A DNA stretch of 35,476 nt from Pseudomonadales bacterium (GTDB lineage: Bacteria > Pseudomonadota > Gammaproteobacteria > Pseudomonadales > Azotimanducaceae), in contig JANQOA010000395.1 of NCBI GenBank assembly GCA_028279305.1, forward strand, positions 1 to 35,476, given 5' to 3'. How positions within the stretch are numbered: position 1 is the stretch's first letter; each line of letters starts with the position of its first letter. The notes beneath the pieces are model-generated. The model was given only the letters and a program-made list of their open reading frames with translations, searched no databases and had not been told where the DNA came from. Below, in pieces: positions 17,027 through 25,280 of this stretch. A program made the position numbers and the translations under genes.

Positions 17027-17383
17027 TCAGTTGAGGACAGCGTAGCCGCGGTGGCGCAGACAATTGCGGGTGACACGTTGTTTTTCGTGGAGACCGCGGC
17101 CGGTACCCTTCGACGCGCCGACCGCCGCGCCGGCGCCGGCGGCACGTCCGGCGGTGTTACTGTTGCCTACCGCGGCACCCACCGCAGCCCCCACCACAGC
17201 GCCCGCTACCGCGCCGGTGGCGGCTTTGCCGGCAACCTGAACCTGTTGTGCATAGCTTTCGCATTCAGCCAGATCCTGCTGGTACTGGGCCATATTGACA
17301 CCCTTGGTATCAACAATGGGTTTGTTGGCGCAAGCCGCCAGCCATAAGGGGAGGCTTAACAAAAGGATGGTACGTGCACGCAT
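17027..17383 (-). CDS. Small glycine-zipper lipoprotein
   Basis: A 118-residue outer-membrane-type lipoprotein. The signal peptide has lipobox L15-A16-A17-C18. A short helix (AQYQQDLAECESYAQQ) is followed by a glycine-zipper stretch at ~55-87 with repeated AGAVVGAAVGAAVGN and AAGAGAAVGASKG, as in the SlyB/OmpA-like glycine-zipper families. Near the C-terminus RVTRNCLRHRGYAVLN resembles the end of many zipper lipoproteins, where the Cys may pair with the mid-protein Cys. Function is unknown; such proteins are usually linked to envelope integrity. ATG 17383 is preferred over an in-frame GTG at 17392 because it gives a normal short N-region. It lies 80 bp downstream of the Gfo/Idh gene, on the same strand. 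Confidence 0.82.
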   Translation of the reverse strand: MRARTILLLSLPLWLAACANKPIVDTKGVNMAQYQQDLAECESYAQQVQVAGKAATGAVAGAVVGAAVGAAVGNSNTAGRAAGAGAAVGASKGTGRGLHEKQRVTRNCLRHRGYAVLN

Positions 17384-17463
17384 GTCTGTCACCCAAAATA
17401 CTGCTTATACAGATATTTCAGCTTTTTTGACCTGAATCAAACCTGAACGGCGCCCGGCGGCGC

Positions 17464-18576
17464 TCAGCCGCGGATGGGCGTCTCACGGCCGCCGTTGGCG
17501 GCTGAGGCATACAGGGCGTTCAGCATGGTCTGCACCGCCAGGCCGTCGGTTCCCGGGCAGATGGTCGGCTGGCCGTGCAGCACATGATCGACAAAGCCGT
17601 CCATTTTCCGTTGAAACACCCGCTCAAAGGCGGTGTCCGGCAACCAGCCGGGAGTTTTATTCACCATGTGTCCGGATTCGTCCGTGTGCACTTCAGCCGG
17701 CTCCCAGGTTGCGCCGCCTTTGTCGCCCATGATTTCAAAGTTCATCAGGCTGCGCTGGCCGATATGCGCGGCAAAGGCGGTTTCGATGTGGATGACCGCA
17801 CCGTTGCTGAAACGGATGCGTCCGACCAGCAGGTCTTCGACGTTGTAAGTGCTGTGGTCCCAGCCTGGCCAGAGGCTCACGATGCCGTCGGAGGGTTTGT
17901 TACCCAGGTAGGTAAACATGTCAGCGCTGGCGCTGCGCGGGGTGGGGCAGCCCATTGCATAGTGGGCCATTTCCAGCGCATGCACGCCAATGTCGATGAG
18001 AGGGCCGCCGCCCTGCAGTTCCTTGCGCCCGAACACGCCCCAGTTGGGAATACCCCGGCGCCGCAGAGCCTGCACCCGGGTGTACAGCACATTGCCGAAT
18101 CCGCCTTCGTCGAAAACCCGGCGCAGGTATTGGGTACGCGGGTCGTAGCGGTGCTGGAAGCCGATCACCAGTTTACGCCGGGCCTGCCGCGCCGTGCGCA
18201 CCATGCGCCGCGCTTCCGCCACGGTCATGGCCATGGGTTTTTCCACCATGACGTGACAGCCGGCCTGCAGCGCCGCCACCGTGGCTGCGGCATGACTCTT
18301 GTTGGGGGTACACACGGTTACCGCGTCCAGGGGGCAGTGTTTTAACATCTGCCGGTAATTGCTGAAGCCTTCAGCGTCCGGATACTCGCGGTAGCGCTTT
18401 TCCAGCAGGCGCGGGTTAATGTCCGCCAGCGCGGCAATGGTCACGTCTTTGCGTTGCGCCAGCATGCGCAACTGCAGGTCCGCAATTCCGCCGGCGCCGA
18501 TAAAGCCCACCCGCAGTACTTTTGGTTTGTCTGCTGATTTAGATTTGCGTCTTGTTTTAGCGCCGCTTTCAGCCAT
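17464..18576 (-). CDS. Gfo/Idh/MocA family oxidoreductase
   Basis: A 370-residue NAD(P)-dependent oxidoreductase of the glucose-fructose oxidoreductase/inositol dehydrogenase family. The Rossmann motif is GFIGAGGIAD (24-33), the catalytic EKP is at 112-114 (MVEKPMAMTV), and GGGPLIDIGVHALEMAHYAMG lies in the C-terminal substrate domain. An unusual basic N-terminal tail (KTRRKSKSADKPK, 7-19) precedes the Rossmann fold. The start overlaps the end of the MATE gene by 8 bp, so this is the last gene of the regulator-adaptor-RND-MATE operon. Family members oxidise sugars or cyclitols and others reduce imines; the link with export is unexplained. Confidence 0.92.
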   Translation of the reverse strand: MAESGAKTRRKSKSADKPKVLRVGFIGAGGIADLQLRMLAQRKDVTIAALADINPRLLEKRYREYPDAEGFSNYRQMLKHCPLDAVTVCTPNKSHAAATVAALQAGCHVMVEKPMAMTVAEARRMVRTARQARRKLVIGFQHRYDPRTQYLRRVFDEGGFGNVLYTRVQALRRRGIPNWGVFGRKELQGGGPLIDIGVHALEMAHYAMGCPTPRSASADMFTYLGNKPSDGIVSLWPGWDHSTYNVEDLLVGRIRFSNGAVIHIETAFAAHIGQRSLMNFEIMGDKGGATWEPAEVHTDESGHMVNKTPGWLPDTAFERVFQRKMDGFVDHVLHGQPTICPGTDGLAVQTMLNALYASAANGGRETPIRG

Positions 18577-19819
18577 GGTTGTTATCTCTCTCCGCGTTGA
18601 CGGCCCCCGCCTCGATGCGCGGGTAGTATAAGCCCAACAGCAGCGCCCGCAGCAGCATAAATCCGCTCATGCTCAGCCACACCGCGTGGTAGTCCAGCGT
18701 GCCGTAACTCAGGCCCAGCATCACCGCCCAACCGGCTGCGGCGCCCAGCATGGCGTTACGCATTTCGCGTATATGGGTGGTACCGATAAAAATACCGTCC
18801 AGCAGAAATGCCCACAGGCACAACAACGGCGCCAGGGCCACCCAGGGCAGATAGGTATACGCAGCGGCGCGCAGCTCGGGGGAGACGGTCAACAGGTCGA
18901 TAAAGTGGCGGCCGGCCAGCGCGTACAGCAAGGCCGTGGCGGCGGCCAGGGCCAGCCCCCATATGGCACAGTAGACAGCCGCGCGGCGTAACTGGCGCGG
19001 CTGGCGCGCGCCGTAGCTGAAGCCGGTGAGGGTTTCCGCAGTGTGCGCGAATCCATCCAGACTGTAGGTCATGACAAAAAACAATTGCATCAACACGCCG
19101 TGCACGGCCAGGGTCAGGTCACCGAGCCGGGTGGCCACCACGGTGCCGGCAAAAAAAGGCAGTTGTACAAAAAAAGTGCGCAGCACCAGGTTGGCACTGA
19201 CGTTAAACAGCGCGGTGAGCTTGCTGCGCTGCCACAGGTTGGACGGCTTGCGTTTGCTGTGCAGGGCCCGGTAAACGATCCAGCAACCCAGGGCCGCGGC
19301 CCCCCATTCGCTGATCACCGTGCCCAGCGCCACCCCTTCCACACCCATGCCGAAGCCCAGCACCAGCGCCACATCCAGCACCAGATTGGTGAAGTTCAAC
19401 AGCAGGCTCAACCAGAGGGTGTCGCGCATACGCTGCAGGCCGAACAGCACCCCTAACTGCACCAGGTGCAGCAACAGCGCCGGTGCGCCGTATATACGGA
19501 TCTGATAGTACAACCCGGCCAGTTCAGCGGTCTGCGGGCCGGCGTCGAACAACTTGAACAACAATTGCCGCAACGGCCATTGCAGTACAACGATCAACAG
19601 GCCCAGGGTCAGGGCAATAATGCTGGCACGCAGAAAGATGGCGGTGGTTTCAGCGTTTTCGCCGGCACCCCAGGCCTGGGCGGTGAGGCCGGTGGTACCC
19701 ATGCGCAGAAAGCCGAACAGCCAGTACACGGCGCTGAACATGGCGGCGCCCATAGCCACCGCGCCGATGTAGACCGGATCCGGCAGGCGGCCCATAACCG
19801 AGACGTCGGCCACGCCCAC
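18569..19819 (-). CDS. MATE family efflux transporter (DinF-like), true start unresolved
   Basis: A Na+- or H+-coupled multidrug exporter of the MATE family, DinF branch, with ~12 predicted TM helices. Seen are VADVSVMGRLPDPVYIGAVA at the start, YWLFGFLRMGTTGLTAQAWG, the second half beginning LGDLTLAVHGVLMQLFF, and FAHTAETLTGFSYGARQ. The only standard start codon is GTG 19819, giving 416 aa, but it cuts inside TM1. The 33 in-frame codons upstream (to the RND stop at 19919-19921) encode a perfect MATE N-terminus (WQLTWPVILANITIPL) yet contain no ATG, GTG or TTG. Translation may use a non-standard start (CTG at 19843 or 19861, or an ATC/ATT), coupled to RND termination. A sequence error is the alternative. 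Confidence 0.88.
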   Translation of the reverse strand: MGVADVSVMGRLPDPVYIGAVAMGAAMFSAVYWLFGFLRMGTTGLTAQAWGAGENAETTAIFLRASIIALTLGLLIVVLQWPLRQLLFKLFDAGPQTAELAGLYYQIRIYGAPALLLHLVQLGVLFGLQRMRDTLWLSLLLNFTNLVLDVALVLGFGMGVEGVALGTVISEWGAAALGCWIVYRALHSKRKPSNLWQRSKLTALFNVSANLVLRTFFVQLPFFAGTVVATRLGDLTLAVHGVLMQLFFVMTYSLDGFAHTAETLTGFSYGARQPRQLRRAAVYCAIWGLALAAATALLYALAGRHFIDLLTVSPELRAAAYTYLPWVALAPLLCLWAFLLDGIFIGTTHIREMRNAMLGAAAGWAVMLGLSYGTLDYHAVWLSMSGFMLLRALLLGLYYPRIEAGAVNAERDNNHG

Positions 19820-19918
19820 TAGGGGAATGGTGATGTTGGCCAGGATGACCGGCCAGGTCAGCTGCCAGACGCGGCTGTGCCACTGGCGGCTGGTTTGCGG
19901 TAAACCCTGCGCGGCTGC

Positions 19919-22900
19919 TTACCCGCCGTTGGAAGGCTGGGCCAGCAGGTCCACCGGTTCCGGCTTCGGCTCACCGGCGGTCCAGGCTTTGAAGCGCTGC
20001 AGGGTGTACAGCCAGTCTTCCACAATCAGATACAGGCAGGGCACCAGCAGCAAGGTGATAAAGGTGGCGAACAGTACCCCCCAGGCCAGGGACACCGCCA
20101 TCGGCAGGAACGGGGCGGTTGCCGGCGTGCTGGTGGACATCAATGGGATCAGGCCGACAAACGTGGTCACCGAGGTGAGCAGGATCGGCCGGAAACGCAC
20201 CACCGTGGCACTCAGCACAGACTCCATCAGGCCTTTGCCGGCGCGGCGCTGACGGTTTGCATAATCCACCAGCACCAGCGAGGCATTCACCACCACTCCC
20301 GACAGCGCCACTATGCCCAGCGCGGAAAAGAACATCAGCTGCACATTCAACACGAAGTGGCCGACGATGGCGCCCACCGCGCCGAACGGGATCACGCTCA
20401 TGATCACCAGAGGCTGCAGGTAACTGCGCAGGGGAATCGCCAACAGGCCATAGATGAGAACCAGCGAGAAGGCGGAACCGATGGCCAGGCCGGTCAGGGC
20501 GGTAAAACGCTCCTCCTGCTCACCACCCAGGGAAACGTCGATATCCGGGTAGGTGGCGCGGAAGCTGGGGATCAACTCTTCGCGGATACTGGCGGTGACC
20601 TCTTCCGGGGATACGCGGCCGCGGTCAACCTCAGCCTGCACGGTTACCGTGCGGCGGGAATCCAGGCGGTTGATGCTGGAGTAGCCGCGGCTGAGATCAA
20701 ATTTGGCGACACTGTAGAAAGGCACCTGGTTGCCGTCCGGGGTGCGGATGTACATGTCTTCCAGGTTACCGATCGATTTCCGTTCCTGTTCCGGAAAGCG
20801 CACCATAACCCGTACGTCATCTTTGTCGCGCTGCACCCGCTGGGCTTCAGTGCCGTAAAAGGCGGCGCGCACCTGACTGGCCAGGTCCGCCAGGGTCAGG
20901 CCCAGGTTGCGTGCTTCCGGCAGCAGGCTGAGCTGGATTTCCTGTTTGCCGGAGCGGAACGAATCCGTTATGTCGTACACGCCGTCATAACGGCTGAGTT
21001 CACCTTTGAGGAATTCAGCAGCCTCGCGCAGGGTGTCCACGTCTTTACCCTGCAGCTGGTATTCAATGGGGGCGCCGGCGGAGAAACTGTCCGCGTCGAA
21101 GGTCAAACGCACGGCGTCGGAAATTGAGCCCACTTCATCGCGCCAGCGGTTGACTACAACTTTGGAACTGATGTCGCCGCGTTCGGCCAACGGCGCGAGG
21201 TCCACCACCACTTCAGCGATGTTGCTGCGGCCGGGGCCCGACGGCCGGCCCGGGCCGTTGCGGTCCACCGTCTGGCCGACGCTGGACAGCACGTTGCGGA
21301 TCAGCGGCTGGCTGAGGCCCAACTCCGCTGTCATGCTTTCGTTCAGGCGGTGCGCAGCGGCTTCCATTTTGCGCGCCGCGGCCAGGGTGGTCTCGGCGGC
21401 AATCCCTTCCGGCATTTCCAGCCCGGCGTACACCCGGTCACCTTCCACCGAGGGGAAAAAGCCGAACACCACACGGCCGCTGGCGATCAGCGACAGACTG
21501 AGAATAAGGATACCCAGGCACACCGCGGCGCTGACGTAGCGCCAGCGCAGTACCTTGTGCACAAACGGCATGTAATGGTTGGTGGCGAGGTTTTCCAGGC
21601 CGTCCGCCAGCCCGCCCTGAAACTTGTTCCAGGCTTTCGACAAGCCGCGTTTCGGCGCGGCGTGTTTACGGTGGGCGAGGTGCGCGGGCAGGATAAGCTG
21701 TGACTCCACGATGCTGCAAATCAGGGCAAATATGACCACCCAGCCCAGCGGCGCAAAAAAGCCCGACATGCGGCCTTCCACGGCGATCAGCGGCAGGAAT
21801 GCGGCAATTGTGGTCAACACGCCGAAGATTACCGGCACGGACACTTCCCAGGTGCCTTCGATGGCAGCCTGCAGACCCTTTTTGCCCATCTGTTCGTGGC
21901 CGTAAACCCGTTCGCCCACGACAATGGCGTCGTCGACAACAATGCCCAGCACCAGAATGAATGCCATAACGGTCATGGTGGAAATGTTGATGTCGGTAAA
22001 TGGCAGCACCCCAAGCGTGCCCAGCAGGGCCACGGGAATACCCACCGCCACCCACATGGCCACGCGGAATTTCAGGAACAGCGCCAGGATAACCAGCACC
22101 AGCACCAGACCGCCGCCAGCGTTCTTGATCAGCACCGACATACGCTCGCGAAGTTCCTGGGAGGTATCAATCCAGATGTCCAGGCTGATGCCCGCCGGCA
22201 CCTGGCCGCGGTATTCGTCAACAAGACCGTGCACGTCCCGGGCGATCTGAATCAGGTCTTCGGTGCCGACCTGGGAGACGTTAACCACCACGCCGCGGGC
22301 GCCGTTGAACTGGGCGCGCAGATCTCCTTCTTCGAAGGTATCGTGGATCTGCGCAATGTCCCGCAGCAGCACCCGGGTGCCGTCGCTGCGGGTCAGCACC
22401 ACCACGTCTTCAAATTCCTGGCCCCAGTAAGCCTGCCCGGTGGTGCGGATCAGAATTTCGCCGTTGCGGGTTTTGATGGTGCCGCCGGGCATGTCCAGCG
22501 AGCTGTTGCGGATGGCGCGGCTGACCTGCTCCAGGGTGATGCCGTAGCGGCGCAGTTCCAGCTCGGAAATTTCCACGGAGATTTCATAAGGCCGGATGTA
22601 GTCCACCGCAACCTGGGAGATACCGTCCAGGGCGGCGATGTCGTCGCGCATTTCCTGGGCCATCTCTTTCAGAGTGCGCTCATCGGTATTTCCGGACAGG
22701 GCAATCTGCACCACCCGGCGGGTCAGCGCCACTTTCGACACGATGGGTTTTTCCGTCTCCACCGGAAAGCTGTTGATGCCGTCCACCAGGCTTTTGATTT
22801 CGTTCAGCGCCACCACTTCATCCGCTTCGTTGAACAGCTCAGCGGTGACATTGCACATGCCTTCGGTGGCCCGGCTGCGCAGCTTTTCAATGCCTTCCAC

Positions 22901-23122
22901 CCCTTCAATGGCTTCTTCCACCCGCACGCAGACGGATTTCTCCACCTCCACCGGGGCGGCACCCAGGTACGGGACGTTGACGTTGATCGCCTTTACGTCG
23001 AAGTTGGGGAACTCTTCCTGATTGGTGGTAATGGCGCCGAACAGGCCGGTGATGATCAGCATCACCATCAGCAGGTTGGCGGCTACCGGGTTATTGGCGA
23101 ACCAACGTATCGCGGTGTGCAT
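19919..23122 (-). CDS. RND family efflux transporter permease
   Basis: A 1,067-residue inner-membrane RND pump subunit, full length for the AcrB/HAE family. The N-terminal TM1 has RWFANNPVAANLLMV, two large periplasmic loops are present, and TM4 carries GIVVDDAIVVGERV with the proton-relay Asp pair. TM10 has LSGVVVNASLVLVDYANRQRR, where the AcrB lysine (K940) is not present, as in many HAE relatives with VVN at this site. It follows the adaptor gene by 12 bp. No outer-membrane TolC-type gene is in the cluster, so an unlinked one must serve. Its stop TAA is in the same frame as, and directly abuts, the MATE reading frame. The substrate is unknown. Confidence 0.96.
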   Translation of the reverse strand: MHTAIRWFANNPVAANLLMVMLIITGLFGAITTNQEEFPNFDVKAINVNVPYLGAAPVEVEKSVCVRVEEAIEGVEGIEKLRSRATEGMCNVTAELFNEADEVVALNEIKSLVDGINSFPVETEKPIVSKVALTRRVVQIALSGNTDERTLKEMAQEMRDDIAALDGISQVAVDYIRPYEISVEISELELRRYGITLEQVSRAIRNSSLDMPGGTIKTRNGEILIRTTGQAYWGQEFEDVVVLTRSDGTRVLLRDIAQIHDTFEEGDLRAQFNGARGVVVNVSQVGTEDLIQIARDVHGLVDEYRGQVPAGISLDIWIDTSQELRERMSVLIKNAGGGLVLVLVILALFLKFRVAMWVAVGIPVALLGTLGVLPFTDINISTMTVMAFILVLGIVVDDAIVVGERVYGHEQMGKKGLQAAIEGTWEVSVPVIFGVLTTIAAFLPLIAVEGRMSGFFAPLGWVVIFALICSIVESQLILPAHLAHRKHAAPKRGLSKAWNKFQGGLADGLENLATNHYMPFVHKVLRWRYVSAAVCLGILILSLSLIASGRVVFGFFPSVEGDRVYAGLEMPEGIAAETTLAAARKMEAAAHRLNESMTAELGLSQPLIRNVLSSVGQTVDRNGPGRPSGPGRSNIAEVVVDLAPLAERGDISSKVVVNRWRDEVGSISDAVRLTFDADSFSAGAPIEYQLQGKDVDTLREAAEFLKGELSRYDGVYDITDSFRSGKQEIQLSLLPEARNLGLTLADLASQVRAAFYGTEAQRVQRDKDDVRVMVRFPEQERKSIGNLEDMYIRTPDGNQVPFYSVAKFDLSRGYSSINRLDSRRTVTVQAEVDRGRVSPEEVTASIREELIPSFRATYPDIDVSLGGEQEERFTALTGLAIGSAFSLVLIYGLLAIPLRSYLQPLVIMSVIPFGAVGAIVGHFVLNVQLMFFSALGIVALSGVVVNASLVLVDYANRQRRAGKGLMESVLSATVVRFRPILLTSVTTFVGLIPLMSTSTPATAPFLPMAVSLAWGVLFATFITLLLVPCLYLIVEDWLYTLQRFKAWTAGEPKPEPVDLLAQPSNGG

Positions 23123-23134
23123 GCCGGATACGGA

Positions 23135-24277
23135 TCAGGCTTCGTCAACCACAGGGTTGACGATCATGCCGTCTACGGCGGTTTGCAGCGGCGAGATGCA
23201 GACCCGGTCGCCGCTGAGAAGACCGTCTTTAATCAGCACGTCGTCCTGATACAGGCGCAGCGGCTCGATCGGGCGGAAGCGCAGTTTGTTCTCTTCGTCC
23301 ACCACCAGCACCTGGTTGTTGTTGCGCATGGCGGATCTGGGCAGCACCACAATGTTTTCCGCCGACAGGCCTTCAATTTCCGCTTCAACAAACAGGCCCA
23401 CGGACAATGGCGCATTTTGCGGATCGTTGGGCACCCGGGCAACCAGCTGCACCATGCGGCTGCTGATATCGATCTCAGCCTCGGTGCGGACAATTTTGCC
23501 CTGCCAGGTGAGTTTCTGTCCGGCGTATTCCGTGGACAGGGAAACACTGGGCTGCAGGGCCTCCGGCAACTCGCCGCGCAGGGTTGCCGGCAGATTCAGG
23601 AATGCCAGCTGCCGGTCGGCGATGGGCAGGCGCACCTCCACCAGGTCGCTGGCATACAGCGTGGCAATTGCCGCGCCGCGGGAGATGAACTGGCCGATAT
23701 CAACGTTTTCCATGCGTACCAGGCCGGTGAAGGGGGCCTTGATCTCGGTGCGCTCAACGTTCTGCAGCGCCTGTTCGTAGTTCACCCGGGCATCCTGCAG
23801 GCTGGCTTCAGCAACCCGCAGGGCGCGCAAAGCGTTTTCCAGCTGCGAGCGGGAAGTGAGCTTGCGTTCGGCCAGGCTCTGCAGGCGCTTGTATTCAAAG
23901 CGTGCATGCTGCTGTTCCGCCTCAGCCCGGCCCAGAGTGGCTTTGGCGCGGTCGCGGGTGTTGCGGTAATCCTGATCATCAACCCGCGCCAGCAGGTCGC
24001 CGGCCTTAAAATAGCCGCCGGCCACCAGGTTGGGGCTCATCCAGGTGATGCGGCCGGACACTTCCGGAATCAACTGGCTTTCGGTGGAGGGCATGACGGT
24101 GCCCTGAGAATGCACCTTCAATTGCACAGCCTCCGGGGTCACTTCTTTAATCCGCACCGTGGCATAGACCGGCTCCCGCGCGGTGGGCTCCAGCACCGGG
24201 GCGGTGGCCATCAGGGTCATGGCGCCGAATGAAAACAACAGCACTATGACAAATGGGACAATGAGCGTACGCATCAT
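23135..24277 (-). CDS. RND efflux periplasmic adaptor (HlyD/MFP family)
   Basis: A 380-residue membrane-fusion protein. The N-terminal TM/signal anchor is at ~4-28 (LIVPFVIVLLFSFGAMTLMA). The barrel/lipoyl half begins VHSQGTVMPSTESQLIPEVSG. The alpha-hairpin (~110-170) has RAEAEQQHARFEYKRLQSLAERKLTSRS-type helix. The second lipoyl half is IKAPFTGLVRMENVDIGQFISRG, followed by the beta-barrel and membrane-proximal domains. It links the RND permease to an outer-membrane channel. ATG 24277 overlaps the regulator stop (ATGA), showing coupling to the GntR gene, and its own stop lies 12 bp before the RND start. Confidence 0.94.
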   Translation of the reverse strand: MMRTLIVPFVIVLLFSFGAMTLMATAPVLEPTAREPVYATVRIKEVTPEAVQLKVHSQGTVMPSTESQLIPEVSGRITWMSPNLVAGGYFKAGDLLARVDDQDYRNTRDRAKATLGRAEAEQQHARFEYKRLQSLAERKLTSRSQLENALRALRVAEASLQDARVNYEQALQNVERTEIKAPFTGLVRMENVDIGQFISRGAAIATLYASDLVEVRLPIADRQLAFLNLPATLRGELPEALQPSVSLSTEYAGQKLTWQGKIVRTEAEIDISSRMVQLVARVPNDPQNAPLSVGLFVEAEIEGLSAENIVVLPRSAMRNNNQVLVVDEENKLRFRPIEPLRLYQDDVLIKDGLLSGDRVCISPLQTAVDGMIVNPVVDEA

Positions 24278-24996
24278 GATGTGGCGGCCTCCCGGGCTGA
24301 GTTACTACGCGCCGTTTCCAGGGCGTGCATCATGGTTTCTCGATTCAGATTCGACAAGGCGGTGAACGTGGCGTGGACAGCCGGCAGATCCCGCTTGGCC
24401 AGGGCCTGGTCAAGCTGGCGTGCGAACAGGCTGTACGCATCTTTGTTAACCACGGTCAGGTCCTGCAGTTGAGTCATGCTGGGCGCAAACTGCTCAAACA
24501 GAGTTCTTGCAATAAGTTGTAGCGGCAGATTGCGATTGGTCAACATGATGCTCTGGAAAAGTTCAAAACGGGCCAGGGTATGGGCGGCGTCGTCCAGATC
24601 CTGCTGGTAGAGCGGCTTTGCCAGCGCGCGGATCTCGTTAATTTCCTCATCGCTGGCCAGTTCCAGGGTCTGCTCGGTGGCGATGCGCATGAGGCTGGTG
24701 ATGACCACCAGCATCTGGTCGACCAGCAGCGGATCGGGCAACGTTTCCTGGGCCAGCATATGGCCGAGCACATCCAGGCTGGCTTCAGTCATATCCTTCA
24801 CCCGGGCGCCGCCGGGCTGAATCTCCACCAGGCCGATCTGCTCCAGCTTTTTCATCGCTTCCCGCACCGCGCCGCGGTTGGCGTCAAAACGGGCTGCCAG
24901 ATCCCGTTCTGAAGGCAGGCGCTCGTCCACGCGGTAGCGTGCGGACAGAATGTCCTCTATTAAGCTGCCCGCAATTTGATCGTATTTTCCCGCCAT
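24274..24996 (-). CDS. FadR-like GntR family transcriptional regulator
   Basis: A 240-residue GntR regulator. The winged helix-turn-helix is at ~5-68: LPSERDLAARFDANRGAVREAMKKL, then wing EIQPGGARVKD. The all-helical C-terminal ligand domain (~72-230) aligns better with E. coli FadR (SLDVLGHMLAQETLPDPLLVDQ versus its [20 protein letters not shown] region) than with metal-binding FCD proteins, since the FCD His/Asp metal ligands are not evident. FadR-type proteins sense long-chain acyl-CoA; a ligand of that kind is plausible here but unproven. It is the first gene of an efflux operon, unlike E. coli fadR, and three FadR-like boxes lie 136-174 bp upstream, implying autoregulation. Confidence 0.9.
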   Translation of the reverse strand: MAGKYDQIAGSLIEDILSARYRVDERLPSERDLAARFDANRGAVREAMKKLEQIGLVEIQPGGARVKDMTEASLDVLGHMLAQETLPDPLLVDQMLVVITSLMRIATEQTLELASDEEINEIRALAKPLYQQDLDDAAHTLARFELFQSIMLTNRNLPLQLIARTLFEQFAPSMTQLQDLTVVNKDAYSLFARQLDQALAKRDLPAVHATFTALSNLNRETMMHALETARSNSAREAATS

Positions 24997-25035
24997 TCGG
25001 CTGCCGCCCGTGCTTGAAACATTACTAGAGTTTTA

Positions 25036-25068
25036 TATAAAGCTTAAAATTGAGTTTTCAGCTTTATA
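25036..25068. promoter_or_regulatory. AT-rich imperfect palindrome upstream of the GntR operon
   Basis: TATAAAGCT (25036-25044) and AGCTTTATA (25060-25068) are perfect inverted arms. After one mismatch a further AAAA/TTTT pairing (25046-25049 / 25055-25058) follows, centred at 25052. It lies 40-72 bp before the regulator start and overlaps TATAAA-type -10 candidates on the minus strand, so it may be an operator or a leader structure. Confidence 0.5.
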
Positions 25069-25131
25069 AAGATCTTTTCCTGAGCCGGTTTTCAAACACT
25101 TATCAACAGGATCCAGGTTCATAACCGGTGA

Positions 25132-25170
25132 TGGTCAGGCCAAACTGGTCTGACCAAATTGGTCGGGGCA
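25132..25170. promoter_or_regulatory. Three tandem FadR-like operator boxes, 14-bp period
   Basis: TGGTCAGGCCA (25132-25142), TGGTCTGACCA (25146-25156) and TGGTCGGGGCA (25160-25170) lie exactly 14 bp apart. The centre copy is a perfect palindrome and, with its flank (AACTGGTCTGACCA), matches the E. coli FadR operator core TGGTCNGACCA. GACCAAATTGGTC across boxes 2-3 is a second perfect palindrome. The adjacent divergent-side gene encodes a FadR-like GntR protein, the natural candidate to bind. Confidence 0.7.
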
Positions 25171-25205
25171 ATTTAGAGAAAAACCAGCCAAATAGCAAGC
25201 AAAAC

Positions 25206-25220
25206 GTTACGTTGAGTAAC
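25206..25220 (-). terminator. Possible weak terminator downstream of korB
   Basis: GTTAC (25206-25210) and GTAAC (25216-25220) form a 5-bp stem with a 5-nt loop. On the minus strand, the direction of korB, it is followed by GTTTTGC. Direct repeats AAAACGT flank it at 25201-25207 and 25221-25227. The short stem makes termination uncertain. Confidence 0.3.
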
Positions 25221-25280
25221 AAAACGTGCGCTTGTACACAGAATGCCCCGTTTATACCCCGGGGCCCGTGTGCCGCCTGG

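Noticed and set aside
21896..24232. A 778-codon plus-strand open frame opposite the RND permease and adaptor
   Set aside because: It is His/Gly/Gln-rich with no domain or ribosome site, and lies wholly antisense to two clearly real genes; it is a shadow of GC-rich codon use.
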